Positions 54,301-64,000 are shown, counted from the stretch's first letter. The stretch is 64,000 bases of DNA from Pseudomonas xantholysinigenes (GCF_014268885.2 NZ_CP077095.1:1803501-1867500), one strand, 5' to 3'. The notes: generated by a model from the sequence alone, not told the origin. Translations and numbers: made by a program.

Positions 54301-55485
54301 ATGCAGAAACCCAGTGCAACGCTGCTGATCATCGATGACGACGATGTGGTCCGTGCCAGCCTCGCCGCCTATCTGGAAGACAGCGGTTTCAGCGTCCTCC
54401 AGGCCGGCAACGGCCAGCAGGGGCTCCAGGTCTTCGAAGCACACCAGCCCGACCTCGTGATCTGCGACCTGCGCATGCCGCAGATGGGCGGCCTCGAGCT
54501 GATCCGCCGGATCAGCGAGCGTGCCCCGCAGTTGCCGGTGATCGTGGTGTCCGGTGCCGGTGTCATGAGCGATGCGGTCGAAGCCTTGCGCCTGGGCGCG
54601 GCGGACTACTTGATCAAACCCCTGGAAGACCTCGCCGTGCTCGAGCATTCGGTGCGCCGCGCGCTGGATCGTTCGCGGCTGGTGCTGGAGAATCAGCGCT
54701 ACCGTGACAAGCTCGAAGCCGCCAACCGCGAACTGGAAGCCAGCCTGCACCTCTTGCAGGAGGACCAGACCGCCGGGCGCCAGGTGCAGATGAACATGCT
54801 GCCGGAGAACCCCTGGATCGCCGACACGTTCGCTTTCGAGCATCAGATCATCCCGTCGCTGTACCTTTCCGGGGATTTCGTCGACTACTTCCGCGTGGAC
54901 GAGCGGCGCATCGCCTTCTACCTGGCTGACGTGTCCGGCCATGGCGCCTCGTCGGCGTTCGTCACGGTACTGCTCAAGTTCATGACTACGCGGCTGCTGT
55001 TCGAATTCAAGCGCAGCGGCAAGATGCGCGAATTCAAGCCTTCGCAGGTGCTCAGCCACATCAATCGCGGGTTGATCAACTGCAAGCTGGGCAAGCATGT
55101 GACCATGGTCGGTGGTGTCATCGACGAGGACACCGGGTTGCTCACCTACAGTGTCGGCGGCCATTTGCCGTTACCGGTGCTGTACACCCCGGGCCAGGCC
55201 CGCTATCTCGAAGGCCGCGGCCTGCCGGTCGGCCTGTTCGACGAGGCCAGCTATCAGGACCAGGTGCTGGAGCTGCCGCCGCAGTTCAGTCTGACCCTGA
55301 TGTCCGACGGCATTCTGGACCTTTTGCCGGGGGAGACACTCAAAGATAAGGAAGCGACCTTGCCGGAAATCGTCAAGGACGCGGGGGGCAGCCTGGAGGG
55401 GCTGCGCCAACGATTCGAATTGGCTACGCTTGGGGAGATGCCGGATGATATCGCCCTATTGGTGTTGAGCAGGAACCTTGAATGA
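54301..55485 (+). CDS. rssB: RssB-type response regulator with PP2C-like phosphatase output
   Basis: 394 residues. The receiver has phospho-Asp56 in LVICDLRMPQMGGLE and K107-region YLIKPLEDL. A helical linker leads to a PP2C/SpoIIE phosphatase domain (GDFVDYFRVDERRIAFYLAD, GHGASSAFVTVLLKF, LTLMSDGILDLLPGE). In P. aeruginosa RssB and RssC act on sigma-S through anti-sigma antagonism. ATG 54301 is the family start. It overlaps rssC as ATGA. Confidence 0.88.
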   Translation: MQKPSATLLIIDDDDVVRASLAAYLEDSGFSVLQAGNGQQGLQVFEAHQPDLVICDLRMPQMGGLELIRRISERAPQLPVIVVSGAGVMSDAVEALRLGAADYLIKPLEDLAVLEHSVRRALDRSRLVLENQRYRDKLEAANRELEASLHLLQEDQTAGRQVQMNMLPENPWIADTFAFEHQIIPSLYLSGDFVDYFRVDERRIAFYLADVSGHGASSAFVTVLLKFMTTRLLFEFKRSGKMREFKPSQVLSHINRGLINCKLGKHVTMVGGVIDEDTGLLTYSVGGHLPLPVLYTPGQARYLEGRGLPVGLFDEASYQDQVLELPPQFSLTLMSDGILDLLPGETLKDKEATLPEIVKDAGGSLEGLRQRFELATLGEMPDDIALLVLSRNLE

Positions 55486-55964
55486 GTACCGGTAGAATCC
55501 AGTTCGCCGAACAAAGCGGGACCTTCGTTCTGAAGTTTGTCGGTGAAGTGCGCCTGACCCTGTGTTCGGCGCTGGATGCGACGATCGAGAAGATCTTCAC
55601 CGCGCTGAACTTCTCGGCCATTGTCATCGACCTGACCGAAACCGAGAGTATCGACAGCACCACGTTGGGCCTGCTGGCCAAACTGTCGATCCTGTCGCGG
55701 CAGAAAGTGGGCCTGTTGCCGACCGTGGTAACCACCAACCCGGACATTTCCCGCCTGTTGCAGTCCATGGGCTTCGATCAGGTGTTCAACATCGTCGATC
55801 GCCCGGTGCCGTGCCCGGAGTGCCTGACCGACCTGCCGTCGCAGGATCAGGACGAGAGCGTGGTGCGTTCCAAGGTGCTGGAGGCGCACAAGATTCTCAT
55901 GGGCTTGAACGACTCCAACCGGGAAGCGTTCCATGACCTGGTGCATGCGCTGGAACGTTCCTGA
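55482..55964 (+). CDS. rssC: STAS-domain anti-sigma-factor antagonist RssC
   Basis: 160 residues. A STAS core (QFAEQSGTFVLKFVGEVRLT, AIVIDLTETESIDSTTLGLL) has the regulatory Ser in SIDSTTLG. The C-terminal 50 residues have a CPECLTDLPSQDQDE stretch and a helix. RssB probably dephosphorylates it to control RpoS. Overlap with rssB by four bases supports coupling. Confidence 0.85.
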   Translation: MSTGRIQFAEQSGTFVLKFVGEVRLTLCSALDATIEKIFTALNFSAIVIDLTETESIDSTTLGLLAKLSILSRQKVGLLPTVVTTNPDISRLLQSMGFDQVFNIVDRPVPCPECLTDLPSQDQDESVVRSKVLEAHKILMGLNDSNREAFHDLVHALERS

Positions 55965-55983
55965 TTCTCAGTCCTAGCCGACC

Positions 55984-56054
55984 CTTTTGCAGGTAATACC
56001 CGCCCTCACAGGTGTTGTGCTGTCCCTGTAGGAGCGGGTTTACCCGCGAAAGGG
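55984..56054. repeat. REP inverted pair, diverged
   Basis: Left part TTTTGCAGGTAATACCCGCC...CACAGG, right part TGTAGGAGCGGGTTTACCCG...GAAAGGG; between convergent rssC and the phosphatase gene. Confidence 0.65.
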
Positions 56055-56067
56055 AGTACAGCCGGCA

Positions 56068-57924
56068 TCAGTCCCTACGCACGAACTCGGTCGCCGCCGC
56101 GCCATTGGCATTCAGCTGACAGACCCGTTCCGGCCGTCCCTCGCCGTCGAAGAACACCTGCCCCAGCCCTGCGCTGTTCCACAGCCGTTCCCCGGCTTTG
56201 CTGTGGCTCGGTATGCGCGGCACCACCTCCATTTCCCGGCGTTTGGTAAACCAGTTGAGCGGCGAGCGCGGCGAATAGAGCCAGCGGTTGAGCCGGTCGA
56301 GCACATCCAGCAGGCGCCTGGGGAATTCGTTCTTGATACCGCTGCTGGTCACCTGCCACAGGTGTGGGCTGCGCTGGCCATGGCGGATCAGCACCTCGTA
56401 GACGAACGAGTAGTGCACATCGCCTGACAACACCACGTAATGCCCTGGCGTGCGCGAGTGGCGGAAGATATTGAGGATCACCTGCGCCGCGCCGCGGTGG
56501 GCCATCCAGTTCTCCGCGTCCACCAGCAGCGGATAGCCCAGGGCGCTGAACACCCGTTGCACGGTCTCGATCAGCTTGACGCCGAAGATCGGTGCTGGCG
56601 AGACGATGATCGCCGAGGGATGGTCCAGCAACGCCTGCTGCAGTTCGCACAAGGCCTCCCAGTCGAGCAGGCCGGACGGCTTGCCCAGGTTGCTCTCGCT
56701 GCGCCAGCGCCGGGTGCGGGTGTCCAGCACCAACAGCGGCGGATTGCTCGGCAGCGCGTACTGCCAGCCCTGGAAGCGCAGCAGTTCGCCGATCAGCTCA
56801 TCGCGGCCTTCGCCCAGCCTTTGGCACTGCCCGACCAGCGCCGCGCAGGCATCCGGGTCGTTGCCCCAGCCTTGGCACAGCAGGTAGCCGAGCAGGGCAT
56901 TGCCGATGATGCGTCGCGAGAACGGGTGGCCGTAGGCGGTTTGTTCCCATTGCGCCGACAGGTTCCAGTCGTCGGTGATGTCGTGGTCGTCGAAGATCAT
57001 CAGGCAGGGCAGGTGGGCTATGACCCTTGCCACCTGGCCGAGCCCATCGGCAAAGGCTGTTATCAGCGGCAGCTCGGCGCGGTAGCGGGCCTGGCGCTGC
57101 TCGGTCAGGCCCGGAGGCATGTCCATGGTCAGCAACGCCCACGGCAGCGGCGACCATACCAGCAGGTACATGGCCATGACCTCGGCGAAGGTCACCAGGT
57201 GGTTGTCGGCGTTGCTGGACGAGAAGATCGGCTTGCGCTTGCCGCCGAAGAAGCGCTCGCGCAGGGTCTCGTTGGCCTCTTGTGCTGGTAATAGGTCGGC
57301 GCGGTGGTAGTAGCAGGCTGGGTGGCGATAAAGCGCCGCGCCGCTGTCGACCAGGGCGCCATCCAGCGCTTCGTCGAACAGTCCCAGTTGCGCGATCAGC
57401 TCATGGATGGCGCGTAGCATGGGGCCGGCGACATCGTCGGCATAGACCTGGTCGCCTGTCATCAGCAGCAGGGCGGGGCGCTCTGTCGGCAGCGGGGCGG
57501 CTGCCAGTAGCCGATCGGCGCACAGCAGACCGTCGGCGGCCGGGTGATGGGGCTTGCGGCAGGACCCGTGGAGCAACTGGTCCAGGCGTTCACGCAGCAC
57601 GAAGCTGGGGCGCCTGGCACCTGGGTAGAGCAAGTGCGGGGCCCAGTCGGCGATGCCCTGGCCATTGCTCAGGCGCAGGTCGTATTCCAGCACGGCATCG
57701 TATGGCAGCGGCTGTTCGAAGTGGATATCCAGCAGATGGATGTAGGCATGCGCGCCCACCGGGATCACCGTGCAGTGCAGGCCGGGGGTGACACCTGAGT
57801 GCTCGAGCAGGAATTCGGGTTGCAGCGGCTGCGAGCCGACCAGCCAGAGTGCCAGGCGTTGCGGTTCGAGGCGGCGCAGTATCGGGCCGGCAAGGACGAG
57901 GGGAAGGGTGGAGCTGGAGGTCAT
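56068..57924 (-). CDS. PhoD-like metallophosphatase
   Basis: 618 residues. Metal-binding motifs GDQVYADDVAGPM, FDDHDITDDWNLS and LSGDVHYSFVYE define a PhoD-type phosphatase/phosphodiesterase. The N-terminal 110 residues form a beta-rich domain. No signal peptide and no Tat RR motif are visible, unlike secreted PhoD, so it is probably cytoplasmic. Substrate unknown. It begins at ATG 57924, after AAGG is absent; GATGAC-like context only. Confidence 0.82.
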   Translation of the reverse strand: MTSSSTLPLVLAGPILRRLEPQRLALWLVGSQPLQPEFLLEHSGVTPGLHCTVIPVGAHAYIHLLDIHFEQPLPYDAVLEYDLRLSNGQGIADWAPHLLYPGARRPSFVLRERLDQLLHGSCRKPHHPAADGLLCADRLLAAAPLPTERPALLLMTGDQVYADDVAGPMLRAIHELIAQLGLFDEALDGALVDSGAALYRHPACYYHRADLLPAQEANETLRERFFGGKRKPIFSSSNADNHLVTFAEVMAMYLLVWSPLPWALLTMDMPPGLTEQRQARYRAELPLITAFADGLGQVARVIAHLPCLMIFDDHDITDDWNLSAQWEQTAYGHPFSRRIIGNALLGYLLCQGWGNDPDACAALVGQCQRLGEGRDELIGELLRFQGWQYALPSNPPLLVLDTRTRRWRSESNLGKPSGLLDWEALCELQQALLDHPSAIIVSPAPIFGVKLIETVQRVFSALGYPLLVDAENWMAHRGAAQVILNIFRHSRTPGHYVVLSGDVHYSFVYEVLIRHGQRSPHLWQVTSSGIKNEFPRRLLDVLDRLNRWLYSPRSPLNWFTKRREMEVVPRIPSHSKAGERLWNSAGLGQVFFDGEGRPERVCQLNANGAAATEFVRRD

Positions 57925-57952
57925 CTAAGGCTCGGCTTTGTCTGGAGTGGCG

Positions 57953-58098
57953 CTAGGCTCTGTACGAAATGTATCTGCACTCGCCCATACTGCGTTGAAA
58001 CAGGGCTCGGAATGCTCATGTACTCCAGTACACTCCGCTTCCTCCCCCTGTTTCGCCTTGTCTGGCCTTCGCGCAGACACATTTCGTACAGACCCTAG
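57953..58098. mobile_element. 146-bp palindromic MITE-like element
   Basis: Terminal inverted repeats of 26 bases with two mismatches: CTAGGCTCTGTACGAAATGT (57953 on) and the inverted end at 58073-58098. Inside are a second pair (GAAACAGGG 57997-58005, CCCTGTTTC 58046-58054) and a third (GTACTCCAGTAC, 58020-58031). There is no gene in it. CTAG sits at both outer edges. This is the structure of a non-autonomous mobile element; related sequences recur in pseudomonads. Confidence 0.7.
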
Positions 58099-58231
58099 GC
58101 CCGCTCCCACAGGAGGAGCCTCGACGTGGTCACTGTGGTGGGCTTGCCCTATCAGCTATCCCAACGAAAACGGGCGGAAAATGCTGTGCATTTACCGCCC
58201 GTCGATCAAGCCGAAGATGTATCAGGCTTTG

Positions 58232-59152
58232 TCAGCCAGCCATCAGCGCTTCCAGCTTTTCCTGGTCGCGAGCGAACTGACGGATGCCTTCGGCCAGTTT
58301 CTCGGTGGCCATGGCGTCTTCGTTCATTGCCCAGCGGAACTGGCTCTCGCTCAGCACCTGCTTGGCCTCGCCGGTGCTGCCCGGCGTGAGGATGCGCGGC
58401 AGCGCGCCCTGGTCGTCGGACAGCTGCTGCAACAGCTCGGGGCTGATGGTCAGGCGGTCGCAACCGGCCAGTTGTTCGATCTGGCCGATATTGCGGAAAC
58501 TCGCGCCCATGACCACGGTGTTGTAGCCGTTGGTCTTGTAGTAGTCGTAGATTCGGGTGACCGACTGTACGCCTGGGTCTTCGGCGCCGACGTAGTCCTT
58601 GCCGGTGCTCTTCTTGTACCAGTCATAGATGCGCCCCACGAACGGCGAGATCAGGAACACCCCGGCGTCGGCGCAGGCCTGGGCCTGGGCGAAGGAGAAC
58701 AGCAGGGTCAGGTTGGTCTGGATGCCTTCCTTTTCCAGCTGCTCAGCGGCGCGAATGCCTTCCCAGGTGGAGGCCAGCTTGATCAGTACGCGGTCTTTCG
58801 GCACACCGGCAGCTTCGTACAGCGCGATCAGCTGGCGGGCCTTCTTCAGCAGCGCCGGCTCGTCGAATGACAGCCGCGCGTCCACCTCGGTGGAGATGCG
58901 TCCCGGAATGACCTTGAGAATGCCCGAGCCCACCGCCACGGCGAACTTGTCGCAGGCCAGGTCGATATTGCCCTTGGCGTCGGCCTTGACCTGCTTGAGC
59001 AGGTCGGCGTAACCCGGGATGGCCGCGGCCTTGAGCAGCAGCGAAGGGTTGGTGGTGGCGTCGACCGGCTTGAGGCGGGTGATGGCGTCGAGGTCGCCGG
59101 TGTCGGCGACCACGGTGGTGAACTGCTTGAGTTGTTCCAGCTTGGAGGTCAT
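58232..59152 (-). CDS. tal: Transaldolase
   Basis: 306 residues, class I aldolase of the pentose phosphate pathway. The opening [20 protein letters not shown] has the conserved Asp17, the Schiff-base Lys is K125 ([12 protein letters not shown]), and [19 protein letters not shown] follows. ATG 59152 starts the conserved region; upstream in-frame residues have no match. The bases around 59239-59280 hold a 10-base inverted repeat TCGCAGGCAA/TTGCCTGCGA. Confidence 0.95.
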   Translation of the reverse strand: MTSKLEQLKQFTTVVADTGDLDAITRLKPVDATTNPSLLLKAAAIPGYADLLKQVKADAKGNIDLACDKFAVAVGSGILKVIPGRISTEVDARLSFDEPALLKKARQLIALYEAAGVPKDRVLIKLASTWEGIRAAEQLEKEGIQTNLTLLFSFAQAQACADAGVFLISPFVGRIYDWYKKSTGKDYVGAEDPGVQSVTRIYDYYKTNGYNTVVMGASFRNIGQIEQLAGCDRLTISPELLQQLSDDQGALPRILTPGSTGEAKQVLSESQFRWAMNEDAMATEKLAEGIRQFARDQEKLEALMAG

Positions 59153-59331
59153 GGGCGTGCTCTGTCCTGTGCAATGGCTCGACATTACCCGAGCCCCGAC
59201 GGCCACTCAAGGCCCGTCGCAGGCCTGTCGGAAAAGCTTCGCAGGCAATCGGCGCCCTGTGACGGTGGGCTTGCCTGCGATGGGCTGCTGAAAGGGTACA
59301 CCTTCGAGTGCCAACCCCGCCCCAGGTTCCC

Positions 59332-60339
<1,008 letters not shown>

Positions 60340-60577
60340 AAGTGTGGGGCACGAACTCAGCGAAGCCAGGCGATAGGGTGCGCTGGCTGGCGATGGGAGG
60401 AGAGAATGGCTGACAGTTTACCAAGCATGGCGCGATTCGTCCGCTCCAGCCGGCGCCAAGACCGAGTCAATTGGCGCCGACTGCTCATGTTGGTGCCTTT
60501 GCTCCTTCAATGCCTGACTGGCACGTGCTCTGTCGATGCCGGGGCTTTTCTCTTCATGAGTTTGGCAATTGGCCGCT

Positions 60578-60868
60578 CCAACTACGCGATACACAAGACC
60601 GACAAAGTGAAAGCATGATTGGCAGCGCATCCGCGCTACCAAGTGCATTTCACACCGACTTCGGCATCCTGGTTGAATCTGGTGGAGCGCTTTTTCTCGA
60701 CGTTGAGCGAGAAGTGGATCAAGCGTCAGGCACATACACCAGCGTGATGGATCTGCAGGATCCGATTGAGCACTACTTGCCCACTTACAACGCCAACTCT
60801 CGACCGTTTCGCGGGTATCGAAAGGCCGAGGACATCTTGGCGAGCGTCGGCCGGGCAGCCAAGGCATT
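60578..60868 (+). pseudogene. IS630-family transposase remnant
   Basis: In the frame of 60580, NYAIHKTDKVKA is cut by TGA at 60616-60618 where the family has Trp, then continues as LAAHPRYQVHFTPTSASWLN and LVERFFSTLSEKWIKRQAHT. A frameshift at about 60735-60745 moves to another frame: SVMDLQDPIEHYLPTYNANS, then PFRGYRKAEDILASVGRAAK. The C-terminal third of the DDE transposase is thus recognisable; the N-terminal part and both element ends are missing. It lies 126 bases from the stop codon of the Rhs gene, on the other strand. Confidence 0.82.
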
Positions 60869-60915
60869 AAGCCGAAAAATAGGAGTGTTATTTGTGAAAC
60901 ACCACACTAGTAATT

Positions 60916-60952
60916 GGGTTGGCCTCATCTGTGCGGATGTAGAGGCCAACCC
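60916..60952. terminator. Hairpin downstream of the Rhs gene
   Basis: Perfect 11-base arms GGGTTGGCCTC (60916-60926) and GAGGCCAACCC (60942-60952). It is 42 bases past the Rhs stop on the minus strand. No T run; it may still end the Rhs transcript. Confidence 0.45.
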
Positions 60953-60993
60953 TGTTCGCCCATGGTCGACTGAGATTAATAAAGTCATCCCGC

Positions 60994-63900
60994 CTATGGG
61001 AAGACGGTAGGCATGTTGTAGTAGTATCCGACGTCAGGGTAGTTCCACTGCCCATTGGCAAATGTAGGTGATCGATAGTAGTCAGGCATTCTCAGTTTTG
61101 GGATGTGTAGTGTGTGTCTTTTAAAGCCCAGGCTAGTATTGAAGAAATTACTAAAGCTGCCGATTGCAGGGCGTAGTAAGCGCTCTTTTTTGAATTGAGT
61201 GAAAAGTTTATTGCTGTCTGGGATGGAAGCAAGTAGTCGATGGGTCGATGCCTTGACTGGGAGGCCTGTGATATCCTTGAGTTGCATGGCGTAGGAGACG
61301 CCATTGCGTTCAGGCGCTAAGTTGCAGGAAATAAGACGAATATTTCCATATTTTTGTTTGAAGAGCTCATTCCATTCTTTTTTTGTGATTAACTTAAGAG
61401 GGGTTTTTGTCAGTGCTCTTAACGCGCTTGGGGACTTTTTCATTCTTTCCTGGAAGTCTTCAATCATCATGGCGTGGAGTTTTTTTGCGCTCGTGCTAAC
61501 GGGAAGGCGCCTTCCGGGGACATATCTTCCTGGTTGTGGCACTGCCTGAGAGCCAGGGAACGCGTATCCATGGGCGATAACATTTAATCGCCATTTAGGA
61601 GCGATATGCTCAGGCATGTTGGCGGGTATGAAACTCTTGGTGTTATTCAAAAGATTCAAGGCTTTCAGGTTTTTCTGGTAAGCATCATGAGTTCTGCTTA
61701 GTAGTAATATTTTTTCTTCGTAGTGCTTAAATTTTTTGCTGATGTTTGACTCTAGGGCTGCAATTGATTCAAGGTCGGTGTTGTGGGCGGTTTCGAGTGT
61801 CGCCTTGGTAGACCTGAGTTGATCTCTCAAATCAGTAGCATAATTTCTCCAATATTCGACATTCAGAGGACCTTTTGGACGTGCCCCCGCGCGGCTGCCA
61901 GCGGCGTTGATGATGTTCGTTACACCCGTGAATTGTGTATCTGAATATTTGGTTTCGAATGCGATTATGTGTGTGGAGAAGTCATGAGCAGTCTGGGCTG
62001 ATAAGTTACTAAGCGATCCTTTGGGGATGATGTTCCCATCGAGGAGGTCGTCTAATTCTGTGGAGGCAGAGCGTACGGAGCGAAATTTTTTTTCAGTGAT
62101 TGTGTAGAATTTATTTTTTGCGGCCCTTAATAGGTCGTGCTCATCTGTCAAGCTCTTTAGCGCTGCCTGAGTGCTTTTTAAGGCGGCGTCGTAAGCTGTT
62201 TGTGTTTTTGGTGTTACATGTGCTGCTTTGGCTAAGTTCAATTGTTTTGCCGCCCCTTCAAGGAAGGGTTGCATAAGCTCATTGTTTTTTTCGATGGCGT
62301 GCCTGAATCCTATTTGGTCCTCAAAAAGGTGGATGCCAGGGAAATCAATACTTTCTGACATTACTCGCCCGTTGGTTCTGATACCGCCTAGCTCAATGTC
62401 TTTCAAAGTATTCACAGGGTGGACGCTATTGGAGGATAGGCTGGAGCCGGGCAGATATCGACTCTTCCTGCTTGAGCGCGCCAGAGATACCGCTCCATGC
62501 AGCTTTACGTGATTGCGCAGACTGCGCAATGCAGTCAACGTATCGGAGCTTAGCTCCGCGAATAGGCGTCCCACTTTTCTTGCTCCGCCAAAGGCAATGT
62601 CGACGAAGCTGGCGGCCATCGCAGCCCAGCCTAGTTTCTCTGCCAGGTTCGGATTGCTCTGCAGCAGTGTTACTCGGGCAAGCTCCAGTCCTGCATACGC
62701 TAGCGTTGAGCCATACATCACCCATTTTGCTGCGCCGATCATCTGCGATCCAATGGCCGGGGCGCTAGCCAGTGCCATCCCGACCTGTCCGAGCGGCTCC
62801 AGGATTGCGGAAAGTTCCGGATTTTTTTGCCTCAGAGCCATGCCTGCCGCTGTGGTCACAGCACCAGCGGTGTAGACGATCATGAGCCCGGCGATCACAG
62901 GTCCGCTCAAGGTGCCTGCTGAAGCAATGATCGCCACGGCTCCTATAGTCGTCATGAAAGCGAACATCTGCCATTCACCCATACTGGCGCCCTTGGGCTG
63001 TGGCTTTTCCATACTCGGAGTCAAGCTGCTGACGAGGTCATCAAGTCGTGCCAGAGTTGCTGCCTGACCCTGCCGGTTGAGCATGATGTGGCCACTGGGG
63101 TCGTACCAGTTGACTGGATCGCCACTGGCGCAGTAGGCGCGGTCATTCAGGCCGCCAGCACCAAGTGGGCTCCAGTCGTCGGGCTGGTAGAACACCTTGT
63201 GCAAAGGATCATAGAGCCGATAGCCTTCGCCCAAATGATAGCAACCGGTGATCGGGTCGACCCGCTGGCCGTTGTAACCAAGCCCCACGTGTTGAGCGTT
63301 CAGGCTATCAAGGTAGGTTTCACCCCAGGGCGTGAAGCTGACGGACTGTCGCTTCCAGGCACCATCCTTGAATTGGTACTCGTCTCCGCCACCATTTTGT
63401 GGATCGCCGAGCACGAACAACCATTGATTGTCAGCCGCAACTGCCAGGCCCGCTTGGTCGTCAAACACCAGGCGTTTGAGTACCTTGTCCCTATCGTCCA
63501 GCCAGGTTTCGCCGTTCAGGCCATTGGCACCATAGCTGAGTATGCGCCGCCGATGGTTGGTAGCGTCATATTGGGCGATCAGCCGGTCATACTCGTCGTA
63601 CTCGTAGTAGGTGAGAGGTATGGTCTGACCTTTGGCTGTGACCGATCGCAGCCGTCCGCTTTCCGTATAAGCTAATGTCTGCTCCCGCTCGTTGCTTAAT
63701 AGGTTGCCGTTGCTGTCGTACAGTAGTGTGACCGGGCTGCCACTGGCTGCACCCGAGAAGATGACTGTGGTTCGTCGGGTCGGATTTTCTGCGTTTGCAT
63801 AGCTATAGGTGCGCACCACTGTGTCGGTTTCGCTGCGTTTCGTCGAGCACTTGGTTAAGTTGCCCAGCAGGTCGTATTCATAGCACTCTTGCAGAATGGA

Positions 63901-64000
63901 ATGGCCATCGGCGTCTTTAACTTCCTCTCCGGGCTCGGCTGTGACGGTCCATGACTGCAACTCGTCGCTGGTACCGGTCACGCTGGTGTTGTACACGAAC
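60994..64000 (-). CDS. Rhs-family polymorphic toxin, C-terminal part (5' end outside window)
   Basis: About 1000 residues, open to the edge. Residue numbers count from codon 63996. YD repeats (about 38-160, LLYDSNGNLLSNEREQTLAY) form the shell. The core ends with GYRLYDPLHKVFYQPDDW...NWYDPSGH at 258-303. Beyond it lie hydrophobic segments (about 343-380, 400-440, 455-470), a helical region (570-790) and a tip domain with VIAHG (H809) and IRLISCN (C891), then GLPVKASTHR. The pair HG...SC resembles clan CD cysteine peptidases; this is an inference. DNA coding for residues past about 540 is clearly AT-richer than the core genome. The start is unknown and no secretion partner is in view. Confidence 0.85.
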   Translation of the reverse strand, partial: FVYNTSVTGTSDELQSWTVTAEPGEEVKDADGHSILQECYEYDLLGNLTKCSTKRSETDTVVRTYSYANAENPTRRTTVIFSGAASGSPVTLLYDSNGNLLSNEREQTLAYTESGRLRSVTAKGQTIPLTYYEYDEYDRLIAQYDATNHRRRILSYGANGLNGETWLDDRDKVLKRLVFDDQAGLAVAADNQWLFVLGDPQNGGGDEYQFKDGAWKRQSVSFTPWGETYLDSLNAQHVGLGYNGQRVDPITGCYHLGEGYRLYDPLHKVFYQPDDWSPLGAGGLNDRAYCASGDPVNWYDPSGHIMLNRQGQAATLARLDDLVSSLTPSMEKPQPKGASMGEWQMFAFMTTIGAVAIIASAGTLSGPVIAGLMIVYTAGAVTTAAGMALRQKNPELSAILEPLGQVGMALASAPAIGSQMIGAAKWVMYGSTLAYAGLELARVTLLQSNPNLAEKLGWAAMAASFVDIAFGGARKVGRLFAELSSDTLTALRSLRNHVKLHGAVSLARSSRKSRYLPGSSLSSNSVHPVNTLKDIELGGIRTNGRVMSESIDFPGIHLFEDQIGFRHAIEKNNELMQPFLEGAAKQLNLAKAAHVTPKTQTAYDAALKSTQAALKSLTDEHDLLRAAKNKFYTITEKKFRSVRSASTELDDLLDGNIIPKGSLSNLSAQTAHDFSTHIIAFETKYSDTQFTGVTNIINAAGSRAGARPKGPLNVEYWRNYATDLRDQLRSTKATLETAHNTDLESIAALESNISKKFKHYEEKILLLSRTHDAYQKNLKALNLLNNTKSFIPANMPEHIAPKWRLNVIAHGYAFPGSQAVPQPGRYVPGRRLPVSTSAKKLHAMMIEDFQERMKKSPSALRALTKTPLKLITKKEWNELFKQKYGNIRLISCNLAPERNGVSYAMQLKDITGLPVKASTHRLLASIPDSNKLFTQFKKERLLRPAIGSFSNFFNTSLGFKRHTLHIPKLRMPDYYRSPTFANGQWNYPDVGYYYNMPTVFP

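Overview
The window is a 64 kb chromosomal segment of a Pseudomonas, most likely of the P. putida group. The basis is the GC-rich coding, the many REP repeats of the type GCGGG...CCCGC carrying the CTCCCACAGG half, and the gene order fadB-fadA / topA / sulA-lexA / psrA / nagZ / mfd / gap / sthA / lolCDE / mlaA / rssBC / tal / dusA. That order agrees with what I remember of P. putida genomes; no search was run. Most of the window is ordinary core chromosome. The accessory material is a repeat island (1.5-2.4 kb), a two-gene mannose/glycosyltransferase cassette (6.6-9.4 kb), a palindromic MITE-like element near 58 kb, and the end of an Rhs toxin gene beside a transposase remnant (60.5-64 kb).

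Layout. 1-2.6 kb: 3' end of a chemoreceptor gene, then a REP pair and a large nested inverted repeat. 2.6-9.4 kb: malate:quinone oxidoreductase, tRNA-Pro(CGG), a small lipoprotein, moaB-moeA (molybdenum cofactor), and convergent to them manC plus a glycosyltransferase. 9.6-15.1 kb: a lipid kinase, a NarXL-like two-component pair, a degenerate Hpt protein, cheV behind a sigma-28-like promoter, and a MOSC protein. 15.2-20.4 kb: slt, uup-type ABC-F ATPase, universal stress protein, small membrane protein. 20.4-31.5 kb: fadBA (beta-oxidation), DUF1653 gene, topA, two small unknown genes, lexA-sulA (SOS), psrA and nagZ. 31.6-41.8 kb: the mfd-csiV-SNF2 operon divergent from an N-terminally extended GAPDH, then apbE. 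41.9-50.9 kb: sthA, glpQ-like gene, PilZ protein, lolCDE, and a metal-type two-component pair divergent from a periplasmic cupredoxin. 50.9-60.3 kb: queF, DUF4404 gene, a HAD-like pseudoenzyme, mlaA, a second PilZ protein, rssB-rssC, a PhoD-like phosphatase, tal, dusA. 60.4-64 kb: IS630-family transposase remnant and the C-terminal part of an Rhs protein that runs off the window.

How the genes connect. psrA (fatty-acid sensor) and fadBA (its usual target) lie about 9 kb apart. rssB-rssC, which in Pseudomonas act on sigma-S, lie further along; PsrA is itself an rpoS regulator. lexA and sulA form an SOS operon behind two LexA boxes. mfd, topA and the SNF2 helicase all act on transcribed or supercoiled DNA. 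slt, nagZ, csiV, lolCDE and mlaA serve the cell envelope.

The strongest candidates for undescribed biology are the C-terminal domain of the Rhs protein (a His-Gly ... Ser-Cys pair like clan CD cysteine peptidases, AT-rich, no visible immunity gene), the HAD-like protein that has lost its catalytic acids, the Hpt-like protein that has lost its phospho-histidine, and the mobile palindromic elements.
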